DNA of 64,000 nt from Gordonia asplenii (GCF_012933505.1 NZ_JABBNB010000027.1:1-64000); one strand, 5' to 3'. Positions 49,985 through 59,875 are shown, numbered from the stretch's first letter. Notes: generated by a model not told the origin, from the sequence alone. Program-made: numbers and translations.

Positions 49985-51274
49985 ATGTGGACCAACTGGG
50001 CAGGTGACCAGACCTGTAATCCTTCGAAAATTGCACGCCCGGCGACGGTGGATGAGGTGTCGCGGCTCGTTACCGAGGCCGCGAGCCGCGGCCAGACGGT
50101 ACGGGTCGTCGGTGCGGGACACTCCTTCGGTGGCAACGTATTGACCGACGGCACGCTCCTCTCCCTCGACAACCTCTCCGGGATCCACCACGCCGATCCC
50201 GCCACGGGATTGGTCCGGATCGGGGCGGGCACCCGACTCCATGAATTGAACCGACTGCTCGACGCGCACGGATTGGCCATGCCCAACCTCGGCGATATCA
50301 ACGTCCAGAGCGCGGCCGGCGCGATCTCGACGGCGACGCACGGGACCGGCCGCAAACTCGGCAACCTGGCCACGACGGTCGAGTCGATCGAGCTCGTGAA
50401 GGCTGACGGGTCGATCGTCGAACTGAGCTCCGGCGACGACTTGCGCGCAGCCCGCGTCAGTGTCGGCGCGCTCGGCGTCATCACCGCTTACACCCTGCGG
50501 ACCGTGCCGTCGTTCCGGTTGCGCGAGGAGCGCACAAAGATGCCGCTGGCCCAGGTGCTCGCCGAACTCGATGAGCATGTGGACGGCAACGACCACTTCC
50601 AGTTCTTCGTCTTTCCGCACGCTCGCGATGTGTTGGCCAAGTTGCTCAACCGCTCCACTGCGCCGGCGAATCCGCCGAGCCGCGCTGCGGAGTACATCCG
50701 TGACATCGTGGTGGAAAACCGTGCCCTGGATGCCATGAGCAAGGTGGGCCGACGGTGGCCGACGCAGATTCCGCGCTTGAACCGGACGCTGACCGCTATC
50801 GCATCGTCGAGCAGCCGCGTCGATGTGAGCCACCGGGTGTTCTCCAGCCCGCGGACGGCGGCGCGGTTTACCGAGTCGGAATGGGCCGTGCCGCGGGCGG
50901 CGTGTGGCGAGGTCTTCCGCGCGATCCAGGCCGAGATCGATAGCCAGGGATTGGCGGTCAATTTCCCCTTGGAAGTGCGGTTCGTCGCCGCGGACGAGGC
51001 ATCGCTGTTGAGTCCGTCGTTCGGACGCGAGACAGCGTACATCGCGGTCCATATGTACGAAGGCATGCCGTGGAAACCGTACTTCGAGGCAGTTCAGCGC
51101 ATCGCGACCGAGCACGGCGGGCGGCCACACTGGGGCAAACGGCATTCACTCGACGCCGCGGCGCTGGCCGAGGTCTACCCGGAGTGGGAAACGTTCCAAA
51201 CCGTGCGACGCGCCTACGACCCGGATGGCGTGTTCGCCAACGATCACATCCGCCGAATCTTTGGTGTCGAATGA
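49985..51274 (+). CDS. FAD-linked sugar-1,4-lactone oxidase/dehydrogenase
   Basis: 429 residues. The FAD (PCMH) domain is about 10-175 (RVVGAGHSFGGNVLTDGTLL, SAAGAISTATHGTGRKLGNL), followed by an ALO domain with the ending HWGKRHSLDAAALAEVYPEW. The family oxidises L-gulono- or D-arabinono-1,4-lactone; M. tuberculosis Rv1771 is a known relative. Start: the ATG at 49985 fits the family; an in-frame GTG at 49946 would add 13 residues. It leads a run of four overlapping genes. Confidence 0.88.
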   Translation: MWTNWAGDQTCNPSKIARPATVDEVSRLVTEAASRGQTVRVVGAGHSFGGNVLTDGTLLSLDNLSGIHHADPATGLVRIGAGTRLHELNRLLDAHGLAMPNLGDINVQSAAGAISTATHGTGRKLGNLATTVESIELVKADGSIVELSSGDDLRAARVSVGALGVITAYTLRTVPSFRLREERTKMPLAQVLAELDEHVDGNDHFQFFVFPHARDVLAKLLNRSTAPANPPSRAAEYIRDIVVENRALDAMSKVGRRWPTQIPRLNRTLTAIASSSSRVDVSHRVFSSPRTAARFTESEWAVPRAACGEVFRAIQAEIDSQGLAVNFPLEVRFVAADEASLLSPSFGRETAYIAVHMYEGMPWKPYFEAVQRIATEHGGRPHWGKRHSLDAAALAEVYPEWETFQTVRRAYDPDGVFANDHIRRIFGVE

Positions 51275-52440
51275 GCAGCCGGTGGGGAGCAGTCGCCGCG
51301 TACTCTCTGCTGGGTGCGTCGACCCAGTTGCTGTGGTTGACCTTCGCACCCATCACGACCGACGCCGCCAAACATTATGGGGTCTCGGCCGGCGCGATCG
51401 GGTGGCTGGCCAACGTGTTCCCGCTGCTCTACGTCGTGCTGGCGATCCCGGCGGGAATCGCGCTCGATCGATCGTTTCGGGCCGCGCTGACCCTGGGTTC
51501 CGTGCTGACCGCGGCGGGCGGCCTGTTACGGCTTGTCAGCGATCAGTATTCAGCGGTCCTGGCCGGGCAGCTGCTCGTTGCAGTCGCGCAACCCTTCGTC
51601 CTCAATGCGATCACCCGCGTCGCGGGTGGCTATCTGGCTGAGCGGGACCGGCCCAAGGGTATCGCGGTGGGGTCGGCCGCTCAGTTCGCCGGCATGCTCG
51701 CCGCGTTCCTGATGGGCAGCGTGATGGAGTTTCACACCCTGCTCGTCGCACAAGCCGCCATAGCGGTCGTGTCGGCGGCGGCCCTCGTCGTCGCACTGCG
51801 GGCACCGGCGCTGTACCACCGGTCGTCCGAACACTCCGGATTTGCCGCGTTCCGGGAGACCTGGCGTGATCCCTTCGTCCGCCGACTGTGCGCTCTCGTT
51901 TTCGTGCCATTCGGTACATTCATCTCCCTGACGACGTGGATCGAGGCGCTGCTGGCACCGGCCGGCGTCTCGGCCGATCAAGCCGGAATCGTGTTGATCG
52001 CCAATGTGATCGCCGGTGTGGTCGGGTCGGCGCTGATTCCGGTGTGGGCAACCAAGCGTCGCCGTGAGCTCTGGATCATGCTCGTCGCCGTGGCGGTCAC
52101 GGCAGCCTCCTGCCTCGTCTTGGCCGTCGCTCCCGGATTCGCCCTCGCGGTCTTGGTGTTCACCCTCTTCGGGTTCCTACTCTTGCCTGCCCTACCGATC
52201 GTCCTCGAGCTGTCCGAACGCCGAGTCGGCGCCAGCGAAGGCGCAGCCGCGGGCCTCATCTGGCTCTCCGGAAACCTCGGAGGCCTGATCGTGGCAGGTG
52301 TTGTCGGCGCACTCGTCGACCACCCCGCTCCCGCCTTTCTACTCATGGCCGCGGTCGTGCTCGCTGCCATTCCGCTGCTGCGCGGGTTGCGCTCGGATGT
52401 CGAGGCACTGCCGTCGATTACAACAGGAGAACACTCATGA
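51271..52440 (+). CDS. Major facilitator superfamily transporter
   Basis: 389 residues with twelve hydrophobic helices. The loop after helix 2 carries the shortened motif GIALDRSFRAAL. It resembles FLVCR/CynX-type MFS carriers in pattern, but the substrate is unknown. The ATG at 51271 overlaps the lactone oxidase stop, and its own stop overlaps the next gene, so a transport role for the same pathway is likely. Confidence 0.87.
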   Translation: MSSRWGAVAAYSLLGASTQLLWLTFAPITTDAAKHYGVSAGAIGWLANVFPLLYVVLAIPAGIALDRSFRAALTLGSVLTAAGGLLRLVSDQYSAVLAGQLLVAVAQPFVLNAITRVAGGYLAERDRPKGIAVGSAAQFAGMLAAFLMGSVMEFHTLLVAQAAIAVVSAAALVVALRAPALYHRSSEHSGFAAFRETWRDPFVRRLCALVFVPFGTFISLTTWIEALLAPAGVSADQAGIVLIANVIAGVVGSALIPVWATKRRRELWIMLVAVAVTAASCLVLAVAPGFALAVLVFTLFGFLLLPALPIVLELSERRVGASEGAAAGLIWLSGNLGGLIVAGVVGALVDHPAPAFLLMAAVVLAAIPLLRGLRSDVEALPSITTGEHS

Positions 52441-53654
52441 CAACGTTGGACTTGGGGTCGGTTACCGCAGCGTCCGGTGGCGGGTACGGCAGGCTCGCAC
52501 GCGCCACCGCCGACCTCGAACCGCCGTTCGCCGTCGTCGACCTCGGTGCGTTGAAGGCCAATGCGGATTCGCTCGTCGCACGCGCGGGCGGCAAACCCAT
52601 CCGGCTCGCATCCAAGTCGGTGCGCTGCCGCGCGATTTCCGGTGCGGTGCTCGACCGTCCCGGCTACCGCGGCGTCCTCGCCCTCACTCTCGCGGAAGCA
52701 CTGTGGTTGGCGTCCGACGTGGACGATGTCGTAGTCGGCTACCCGACCGCCGACCTCACCTCGCTGCGCAGGCTCGCCGCCGATCCGGAACTCCTCGCCA
52801 GGGTGACGATCATGGTCGACCACGTCGCGCAGCTCGACATGATCGAGCACGCGACCGGCGACGGCCCCCCGATCAGGGTCTGCATCGACCTCGACGCGTC
52901 GCTGCGCCTCTTCGAGGGACGCGTCCACCTCGGGGTGCGTCGATCACCCGTGCATTCGGCGGGTGAAGCCGTCATGCTGGCACGCAGGATCGTCGCGCGG
53001 CCACGGTTCACGCTCGTCGGGCTGATGGCGTACGAGGGGCAGATCGCCGGGGTCGGCGACAACGCCGGGTCGATGCTGAATCGACTCAAGATCCGCGGCA
53101 TGCAGATGGCGTCGGCCGTCGAGCTGCGCAGGCGTCGCGCGGCGGCAGTCGCTGCCGTCCGCGAGGTCGCCGACCTTGAGTTCGTCAACGGCGGGGGAAC
53201 GGGCAGCATCGAACGGACCGTCTCCGAGCCCGCCGTCACCGAGGTCGCCGCGGGATCGGGTCTCTACTGTCCGACGCTGTTCGACGCCTATCGCGGTTTC
53301 CGCCCGCAGCCGGCCGCGTTCTACGTGCAGTCGGTGGTCCGCAAACCGAGTCCGGAGTACGCCACCGTCCTCGGCGGCGGATGGGTCGCCAGCGGCGCGA
53401 TCGGACCCGAGAAGTTGCCGACTCCGTCGTGGCCGATGGACTTGTCGCTGCTCGCGATCGAAGGGGCGGGCGAGGCGCAGACTCCCTTGCACGGGCCCGG
53501 CGCCGTGGCCCTGGCGGTCGGCGATCGTGTGTGGTTCCGACACGCAAAAGCCGGCGAGCTGTGCGAACGCGTCAACGAACTACATCTCGTCGACGGTGAT
53601 GCGGTGATCGCCACCGTGCCCACCTACCGAGGCGAAGGACAAGCATTCCTATGA
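52437..53654 (+). CDS. PLP-dependent alanine racemase/D-threonine aldolase-like protein
   Basis: 405 residues, fold-type III PLP barrel. The Schiff-base lysine is in LASKSVR near residue 62, MAYEGQIAG is the family strand, and EFVNGGGTGS binds the cofactor phosphate. Annotated relatives are called amino acid deaminase/aldolase. ATGA overlaps on both sides place it firmly in the lactone-oxidase operon. The substrate is not known. Confidence 0.83.
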   Translation: MTTLDLGSVTAASGGGYGRLARATADLEPPFAVVDLGALKANADSLVARAGGKPIRLASKSVRCRAISGAVLDRPGYRGVLALTLAEALWLASDVDDVVVGYPTADLTSLRRLAADPELLARVTIMVDHVAQLDMIEHATGDGPPIRVCIDLDASLRLFEGRVHLGVRRSPVHSAGEAVMLARRIVARPRFTLVGLMAYEGQIAGVGDNAGSMLNRLKIRGMQMASAVELRRRRAAAVAAVREVADLEFVNGGGTGSIERTVSEPAVTEVAAGSGLYCPTLFDAYRGFRPQPAAFYVQSVVRKPSPEYATVLGGGWVASGAIGPEKLPTPSWPMDLSLLAIEGAGEAQTPLHGPGAVALAVGDRVWFRHAKAGELCERVNELHLVDGDAVIATVPTYRGEGQAFL

Positions 53655-55243
53655 CCATGCCGACCATCGAGTCCCGAGAAGGGGACGCCATGTCAAACAC
53701 CGCCCACGCACCTACTGACACCCTCCCGAACAGCGAGATGATCGCCGTCGAGAACCCCGCCACCGGCGAGATCATCGGCCACATCCCCGACCTGACGCCC
53801 GAGCAGGTCGCAGACCTGGCACGACGCGCCCGCGCCGCCCAGCCCGGATGGGAAGCGCTCGGATACCACGGTCGAGCCCGCGTCTTGCGCCGCATGCAGC
53901 GATGGCTGATGGACAACGCAGACCGCGTGATCACCACGATCAGCGCCGAGACCGGCAAAGCCTACGAGGACGCCCAGATGGCCGAACTCGCTTACGGCGC
54001 ACAAGCGTTCGGATTCTGGGCCGAGAACGCACCCAAGTATCTGGCCGACGAAAAGATCAGGTCGTCCTCGCTCTTCGTCAAGGGTAAGCGCCTCACCCTG
54101 CGATACCGGCCCATCGGCGTGGTCGGCGTCATCGGGCCATGGAACTACCCGCTGGTCAACTCTTTCGGCGACTGCATCCCCGCACTCGCCGCCGGCAACA
54201 GCGTGATCCTCAAGCCGTCGGAATACACACCGATGACCTCGCTACTGATGGCCGACGGACTGGCTGCCTGCGGTTTGCCCGACGACGTGTTCCTCGTCGC
54301 GACCGGACGAGGCGCGACCGGCGCCGCGGTCCTCGACGAAGTCGACATGATCATGTTCACCGGTTCCACCGCCACCGGCCGCAAGGTGGGGATCCGCGCA
54401 GCCGAACGCCTCATCCCCGCGTCCCTCGAACTCGGCGGGAAGGATCCGATGATCGTTCTCGCCGACGCCGATGTCGAACGCGCAGCCAATCACGCGGTGT
54501 ACTACTCGATGTTCAACTGCGGCCAAACCTGTATCTCCATCGAGCGCTGCTACGTCGAAGCGCCGGTCTACGACGACTTCGTCGCACGAGTGACGGCCAA
54601 GACCCGGGCCCTGCGCCAAGGCGTACCGAACGGCCCGGGCAGCGTCGACGTCGGCTCGATGACCTTCCCGCCACAAGTCGAGATCGTCGAACGACACGTC
54701 GAGGACGCCCGCCAACGCGGCGCTCGGGTACTGGTCGGCGGGCACCGTGGACGCGCCGACGGGCATTGGTTCGAGCCCACGATTCTCGTCGACGTCGACC
54801 ACGACATGGCCTGCATGCGCGAGGAGACCTTCGGTCCGACGCTTCCGATCATGAGGATCACCGACGCAGACGAGGCGATCAGGCTGGCCAACGACTCCGA
54901 GTACGGACTGTGCGCCTCGGTCTTCACCCGCGATGCGGCACGCGGTGAGGCCATCGCCAGACAGATCAAGGCCGGGTCCGTCACTGTGAACGACGCGCTC
55001 GTGAACTACACCGCCCTGGAACTCCCGATGGGTGGCGGCAAACCCGGCTCAGGCGTCGGCTATCGGCACGGCGTCGGCGGAATTCGCAAATACTGCCGCC
55101 AACAGTCGCTGCTCATCTCGCGAATCCATGGGCACCGAGATGTTCACATGCACCCCTACAACGCCACCCGAACCGGCCTGTTCACCCGCGTTCTGGCGCT
55201 ACTCAATCGCGGGCTGCCCGCCCGGTCACGGCGAGCGGACTGA
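53651..55243 (+). CDS. Aldehyde dehydrogenase (succinate-semialdehyde dehydrogenase type)
   Basis: 530 residues. PWNYPLVNSFGDCIPALAAG, FTGSTATGR, LELGGKDP and catalytic Cys in FNCGQTC are visible, with EETFGPTLPI. The C-terminal about 40 residues are an unusual extension like that of GabD2-type actinobacterial enzymes. The start at 53651 is taken from the ATGA overlap with the PLP gene; an in-frame ATG at 53690 (MSNTAHAP) is the alternative. Last gene of the run. Confidence 0.87.
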   Translation: MTMPTIESREGDAMSNTAHAPTDTLPNSEMIAVENPATGEIIGHIPDLTPEQVADLARRARAAQPGWEALGYHGRARVLRRMQRWLMDNADRVITTISAETGKAYEDAQMAELAYGAQAFGFWAENAPKYLADEKIRSSSLFVKGKRLTLRYRPIGVVGVIGPWNYPLVNSFGDCIPALAAGNSVILKPSEYTPMTSLLMADGLAACGLPDDVFLVATGRGATGAAVLDEVDMIMFTGSTATGRKVGIRAAERLIPASLELGGKDPMIVLADADVERAANHAVYYSMFNCGQTCISIERCYVEAPVYDDFVARVTAKTRALRQGVPNGPGSVDVGSMTFPPQVEIVERHVEDARQRGARVLVGGHRGRADGHWFEPTILVDVDHDMACMREETFGPTLPIMRITDADEAIRLANDSEYGLCASVFTRDAARGEAIARQIKAGSVTVNDALVNYTALELPMGGGKPGSGVGYRHGVGGIRKYCRQQSLLISRIHGHRDVHMHPYNATRTGLFTRVLALLNRGLPARSRRAD

Positions 55244-55287
55244 CTCTGGACTAACCGAGCCCCCGGGACCACCCGGGAGGCATACCG

Positions 55288-55351
55288 TACGCGCGCATTT
55301 GTTGATGAGGCAACGGACTACCTCTACGCGCGAATCTTTGAAGAGTCAACG
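55288..55351. promoter_or_regulatory. Pair of direct repeats upstream of the SDR cassette
   Basis: TACGCGCGCATTTGTTGATG (55288-55315 in full) and TACGCGCGAATCTTTGAAGA (55325-55351 in full) are similar copies ending in CAACG, spaced 37 nt start to start. Each contains a small TTTG...CAA inverted repeat. Placed about 95-160 bp before the SDR start, they look like tandem regulator sites, possibly for the LysR protein at 58210. Confidence 0.5.
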
Positions 55352-55444
55352 CATGTAGCCGGCCGATGGCAGCTTTATGCAATTCGACTCAGGCACGTCG
55401 TGTAATGCAGGCAGCGATGCCTGCCGACTAGCGGAACGGAACAA

Positions 55445-56266
55445 ATGAGCAGAAACAGTGGAAAGTCGATATTGATTACGGGCGGCGGGAGCGGCATCGG
55501 CGCTGCGATTGCGCGAATGGCGAGTGCGAGCGACATGCGTGTTCTCATCGCTGATATCAATGAACATGCCGCTCAGCAAGTTGCCAATGACATCGGCTCG
55601 TCCGCGACAGCCATAAATCTGGATATTCGCGATTCAGAGCAATGGAACGAGGTGCTCGACAAAGCGTGGGAACTTTTCGGCGGGCTCGACATCCTCGTGA
55701 ACAATGCAGCCATTGCCCGTCCGGGGTATGTACGGAGTTTGCAGGTCGAGAACCATCACGAGACCATAGATGTGAACGCGATGGGTCCGATCCGGGGCAT
55801 GACGGCCACGCTGCCTCGCTTTCGCGAGCAGGGCAGCGGTCACTTCGTCACCATCTGTTCAATGACCGGATTTCTACCGTTTCCGGGCCTCGCAAGCTAC
55901 GCAGCCGCCAAGCACGCCTTGCGTGCCTTTCATCACGGTCTCGCGATGGAAGAAAGGCACTCTGGCCTCGACTTCTCGATCATCCACCCAACCTCGACTG
56001 AAACACCGATGCTCGAGCTGGAGGCTACCAGCGACGAAGTCCCGATGGCCTTTCTCGTGGAATCGGTCACCGCTGACCATGTCGCCGAAGTGGTGTTAGA
56101 GGCCGTGCGTCTCAAATCACTGGAGGTATTCATGCCCCCGTCGGCAGCAGACACCGTCCGCTCCGTGGGAACGAATGCCGACCAGCTGATGGCGATGGCG
56201 GAGGAGGCCGAGAAGGCGGGCGCGGCAAATCTCGCCGCGCGGCGCGCAAGGGAAAGTGAGGCGTGA
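55445..56266 (+). CDS. Short-chain dehydrogenase/reductase
   Basis: 273 residues: TGGGSGIGAAIA, NNAAIARPGY, the catalytic YAAAKHALR, and a C-terminal segment with HPTSTETPM. Base use is visibly less GC-rich than in neighbours. It starts a cassette with a second SDR and an SMP-30 protein, which together suggest oxidation of an alcohol or sugar-like compound followed by lactone opening. Confidence 0.88.
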   Translation: MSRNSGKSILITGGGSGIGAAIARMASASDMRVLIADINEHAAQQVANDIGSSATAINLDIRDSEQWNEVLDKAWELFGGLDILVNNAAIARPGYVRSLQVENHHETIDVNAMGPIRGMTATLPRFREQGSGHFVTICSMTGFLPFPGLASYAAAKHALRAFHHGLAMEERHSGLDFSIIHPTSTETPMLELEATSDEVPMAFLVESVTADHVAEVVLEAVRLKSLEVFMPPSAADTVRSVGTNADQLMAMAEEAEKAGAANLAARRARESEA

Positions 56267-56320
56267 TCACACCCGCCACTGAACCAATTTTCAGCAGAGA
56301 TAGGAATTCTGGTTATCACG

Positions 56321-57124
56321 ATGGAGCGTACTTTAGAAGGCAAGATTGCCATTATTACCGGCTCTGGTCACGGCATCGGACTTTCCATTGCGAAACTCTT
56401 CGCCTCCCACGGGGCCAAAGTAATGATCGCCACACTTGATCAAGCCAGTGGTCAAAGCGCGGCGAAATCGATCAGGGACTCGGGAGGAGAGGCCGAGCTA
56501 TTTGTACTCGATGTCGGCATTCCAGACGCCGTCATGGCGATGGTCGAACATACGGTAGAATGTTTCGGCGGCGTCGACATTGTCGTCCACAATGCTGCGT
56601 CGTTTCTGTTTGGTGCCGTCGACAAGTTCGTCGAGCAAGACTTCGACACTGTCATCGACGTCAATTTGAAAGCGTGCTTTGCGTTGACAAAAGCATGCGT
56701 GCCCCACCTCAAGAAGCGCAGAAACGGTCGGATACTCGTCACTTCTTCCGTGACGGGACCGAGAAGAGCCATGCCGGGCTTGGCGTATTATGCCGCCTCA
56801 AAGAGCGCCGTGAACGGATTCATTAGGACGGCGGCACTTGAACTGGGCGGCAAGAACATTACCGTAAACGGCGTGGAGCCCGGCTACATAGTGACCAGAG
56901 CGCATGAACAGGTAGAAGCTGTTGTCGGCACGGGCGAAATTGAAAAGTACATCCCTGCTGGGCGATTGGGCGAACCCGAAGAGGTTGCACACGCCATGTT
57001 GTTCTTGGCCGGCGAAAATGCGGGATACATAACCGGCCAGACCATCGTGGTCGATGGCGGTGCATGTTTACCTGAAACTCCACTTTTTGCCAATATCGCA
57101 AAGTTGCTTGATGAGCACGTCTAA
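56321..57124 (+). CDS. Short-chain dehydrogenase/reductase
   Basis: 267 residues: TGSGHGIGLSIA, NAASFLFGA, SSVTGP with YYAASKSAVNG, and VEPGYIVT. The gene is markedly AT-richer than the genome background (codons such as ATT, GTA, ATA and AGA are frequent), a sign of transfer. It lies 54 nt after the first SDR and 22 nt before the SMP-30 gene. Confidence 0.88.
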   Translation: MERTLEGKIAIITGSGHGIGLSIAKLFASHGAKVMIATLDQASGQSAAKSIRDSGGEAELFVLDVGIPDAVMAMVEHTVECFGGVDIVVHNAASFLFGAVDKFVEQDFDTVIDVNLKACFALTKACVPHLKKRRNGRILVTSSVTGPRRAMPGLAYYAASKSAVNGFIRTAALELGGKNITVNGVEPGYIVTRAHEQVEAVVGTGEIEKYIPAGRLGEPEEVAHAMLFLAGENAGYITGQTIVVDGGACLPETPLFANIAKLLDEHV

Positions 57125-57146
57125 TTGTCTTTGAAGGAGAAATGCA

Positions 57147-58001
57147 GTGTCATATGAACTTGAAGTTCTCGCCGAAGACCTCGCATTCGGAGAAGGGCCA
57201 AGATGGCATAACGGAGCGCTCTATCTGTCGGATATCCACGCCGACAGGGTGATCAGGATGCAACCTGACGGTAAGTATGACGTCATTGGCTCGTTCGAAG
57301 GGCCGACATCCGGGCTTGGTTGGCTGCCCGACGGCGCAATGTTGGTGGTATCGATGAATGATCGTCGGGTGCTTCGACAGGAGCCTGATGGGCGGTTTGT
57401 CGAGCACGCCGATCTGTCGGAAGTCGCCTCTTGGCACGCTAACGACATGGTGGTGGCTTCTGACGGACGGGCCTACGTCGGCAATTTCGGGTTTCCCATC
57501 TTTCCGACGATCCAGTCTCCCCGCTCGACTGCCATCGCGATGGTCACGCCCGACGGGCAGGTGGTCACCGCAGCCGATGACTTTTGGTTTCCCAACGGCA
57601 TGGTGCTGACCCCTGATGAAGGGACTCTCATCGTGGCAGAGAGCGCCGCCCGTGTATTGACGGCGCTGGACGTCGAGCCGGACGGTCGTTTGACGAACCG
57701 ACGCGTATGGGCCGCACTCGATGGTGATCGACTGCCGGATGGAGTTTGCCTCGATGAAGATGGTGCAGTCTGGGTGGCGTCGCCGCCTACCAGAGAGGTT
57801 CTTCGTGTCGAAGAAGGCGGCGAGATCCTGGCTCGGATCGAAACCGAACAGGAAGCCATCGCGTGCATGCTCGGCGGTAACGACCGCCGAACACTCTTTA
57901 TCCTGACAGCCGAGAAGCAGGATCCCGAATGGTGCCGAGCCAATCGGGTGGCGAAAGTTCTGTCCACCCGCGTCGAAGTTGCAGGCGCGGGACGGCCATG
58001 A
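57147..58001 (+). CDS. SMP-30/gluconolactonase family protein
   Basis: 284 residues, six-bladed beta-propeller type: FGEGPRWHNGALYLSDIHAD with the metal-binding glutamate, ANDMVVASDGRAYVGNFG, PNGMVLTPDEGTLIVAESAA, and PDGVCLDEDGAVWVASPP. The family hydrolyses lactones with a divalent metal. GTG start at 57147 with GAAGGAGA upstream. It follows the two SDR genes and could open a lactone they produce. Confidence 0.88.
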   Translation: MSYELEVLAEDLAFGEGPRWHNGALYLSDIHADRVIRMQPDGKYDVIGSFEGPTSGLGWLPDGAMLVVSMNDRRVLRQEPDGRFVEHADLSEVASWHANDMVVASDGRAYVGNFGFPIFPTIQSPRSTAIAMVTPDGQVVTAADDFWFPNGMVLTPDEGTLIVAESAARVLTALDVEPDGRLTNRRVWAALDGDRLPDGVCLDEDGAVWVASPPTREVLRVEEGGEILARIETEQEAIACMLGGNDRRTLFILTAEKQDPEWCRANRVAKVLSTRVEVAGAGRP

Positions 58002-58054
58002 TCTCGCTGTTCGGGACAGACCAGAGCAAATGCATTTGATCGAGGGTCGAGGTG

Positions 58055-58125
58055 ATGCGGGTATAGCCGCGTACATACCCGCATCTCGCCACTGGACGCG
58101 GCGGGTGGGGACCTTCCCCACCCGC
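58055..58125. terminator. Two strong hairpins after the SMP-30 gene
   Basis: ATGCGGGTAT/ATACCCGCAT (58055-58084, 10-bp stem) and GCGGGTGGGGA/TCCCCACCCGC (58101-58125, 11-bp stem with a 3-nt loop) are both perfect. They lie between the cassette and the following LysR promoter and probably end transcription of the cassette. Confidence 0.65.
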
Positions 58126-58209
58126 ACGTCTGAAGGGTGCGCTCCCGCACTACGGGGCAGGGCATTCCCCTGACCGAGCTAGGGTGTTCGGTCTTATGAT
58201 CTATCCATC

Positions 58210-59139
58210 ATGGACCTGCACACGCGGAAGCTCCGCGCATTCGTCGTCCTCGCCGAGGAGCTGAACTTCAGTCGGGCGGCTGAGCGGCTCTTTCTCGCCC
58301 AGCAAGCCCTGAGCCGCTTGATCCGCGAGGTCGAGGACGAGGTCGGCGCCACCCTGTTCACCCGGACCACTCGCAAGGTCGAACTGACCTCGGCGGGAGA
58401 GGCGTTTCGCGATGGCGCAGTCGCCGCCCTTACCGCGCTCGACTACGCCTCGGCCGAGGCTCGCCGCAGAGAACGGGTCGTCTCCGGCACCCTGCATCTG
58501 GGCCACATCGTCGCTGCCGCACTCGAACTCACCGAGCCGATATTGAGCGAGTTCCAGTCCCGGTATCCCGACGTCGAGTTGGAGTCGCACGAATATCCCC
58601 TCGCCGATCTGGACGCCGGATTGATCAGCGGTGCCGCGGACGTGTCGATCATCCGGCTACCGGTGTCGACGCCTGCCTTGCATACAGTGCCGCTGTTCAG
58701 TGAGCCGCTCATCGCGCTTGTACCGAAGGGGCACCGGCTCGCCGGGCGTGAGTCGGTCAGTGTCAGCGAACTTCTCGACGACCCGGTAACGTTGAGCGAG
58801 CTCGAGGATCCGGCCCGCAGAGAGTTCTGGACTCTGGCCGCCTTTCGTGGGCCCGAATCACCTGCTGTCGTCGTACCGATCAGATCAGCGACCGATGAAT
58901 TGCAGGTCGTCGGGTCCGGGCGGGCAGTCGGGATCACCGCCGCCGCGGCAATGCGCTTCCTGTCGTTTCCCGGCATCGAGTACCTGCCAATCACCGACGC
59001 CCCCAGATCGGTCGTCGCGCTGGCCTGGACAGACCGCTCGACTCCGTTGGTCGACCGCTTCATCGAGGTGGCACTAGCCGTACGTGATCGAGAAACGGAT
59101 CTGGTCAACGCGATCGAACACCCGCACATGCTTCCATGA
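58210..59139 (+). CDS. LysR-family transcriptional regulator
   Basis: 309 residues. The winged helix is at 1-62 (LRAFVVLAEELNFSRAAERLFLA), then a typical effector domain. It has the normal GC content of the genome, unlike the preceding cassette. The direct orientation downstream of the cassette is less usual than a divergent layout, but it remains the best candidate regulator. Confidence 0.87.
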   Translation: MDLHTRKLRAFVVLAEELNFSRAAERLFLAQQALSRLIREVEDEVGATLFTRTTRKVELTSAGEAFRDGAVAALTALDYASAEARRRERVVSGTLHLGHIVAAALELTEPILSEFQSRYPDVELESHEYPLADLDAGLISGAADVSIIRLPVSTPALHTVPLFSEPLIALVPKGHRLAGRESVSVSELLDDPVTLSELEDPARREFWTLAAFRGPESPAVVVPIRSATDELQVVGSGRAVGITAAAAMRFLSFPGIEYLPITDAPRSVVALAWTDRSTPLVDRFIEVALAVRDRETDLVNAIEHPHMLP

Positions 59140-59261
59140 CGTTCATTGTCAAGAATTAGAATTGAGCAAGTCCGGTCGATCACGGCAGACGAGCCTGGAT
59201 CCACCGATGGCACCCGCTCCGCTGGTTGAGCCTGGTTTCACCGGTTCGGGCACTCCATCTG

Positions 59262-59537
59262 CTGGTTGAGCCGCGAGGAGCGCAAGCGCGCCGTACTGAG
59301 CGAGGCGCTAGCCGAGTCGAAGTGACGAGCGTGTCGAAACCCCTGTACCACAATGCATTTGATGGTAGCGCACGTGTCGAACTGTGATGGTATCGAACAT
59401 CGAGGCGTGTGCACCCGTAGAGTGCACACGCCTCACTTGCCGGGTGACATCTCCGATATTGGCGCGGACCATCGAAAGTCGTTGTGGCTGAGCGGTTTCG
59501 ACACGGACTCGGCTAGCGCCTCGTCCGGCTCAACCAG
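59262..59537. repeat. Inverted-repeat intergenic element (family 1, copy C, reverse orientation)
   Basis: 276 bp with the ends CTGGTTGAGCCGCGAGGAGC and CTCGTCCGGCTCAACCAG. The core is the reverse complement of copies A and B, including the perfect hairpin CGTGTGCACCC/GAGTGCACACG (about 59407-59432; close to perfect). Extra sequence near the left end (GAGCGAGGCGCTAGCCGAGT) makes it longer. Confidence 0.78.
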
Positions 59538-59637
59538 CAGAAGGTGCGCTTCGGCCGGTGGATCCAGGTTGAGCCGGCCCGAGCGTCGTGCTGAGCGAGA
59601 CGCTAGCCGAGTCGGAGTAGTGCTAGCCGAGATCCCC

Positions 59638-59808
59638 GTCGAAACCACGGTGCCGCACCAGATTTCGCGCGACCGATCATCTCGCGTTCCGATCGTGGGA
59701 CCGTCTCCAATCGGGCACCCACCCAGCGCAGTCAACGGTCGGGCTGATGCTGCAGCCCTAGTCAGCCGCGACTCACCGAAATCTGTTGTCTCACCGTGGT
59801 TTTGACAC
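59638..59808. repeat. Intergenic element (family 2, copy 2)
   Basis: The right end (59757-59808) is nearly the reverse complement of bases 12-65 at the window start. The left end carries GTCGAAACCACGGTG. The interior differs from copy 1, so the ends are the conserved part. Confidence 0.68.
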
Positions 59809-59875
59809 GCTCAACCAGCAAAACAGGTCCGCCATCGGTGGATCCAGGACAAGGTCGCGAAGGCCCCGGAACTGG

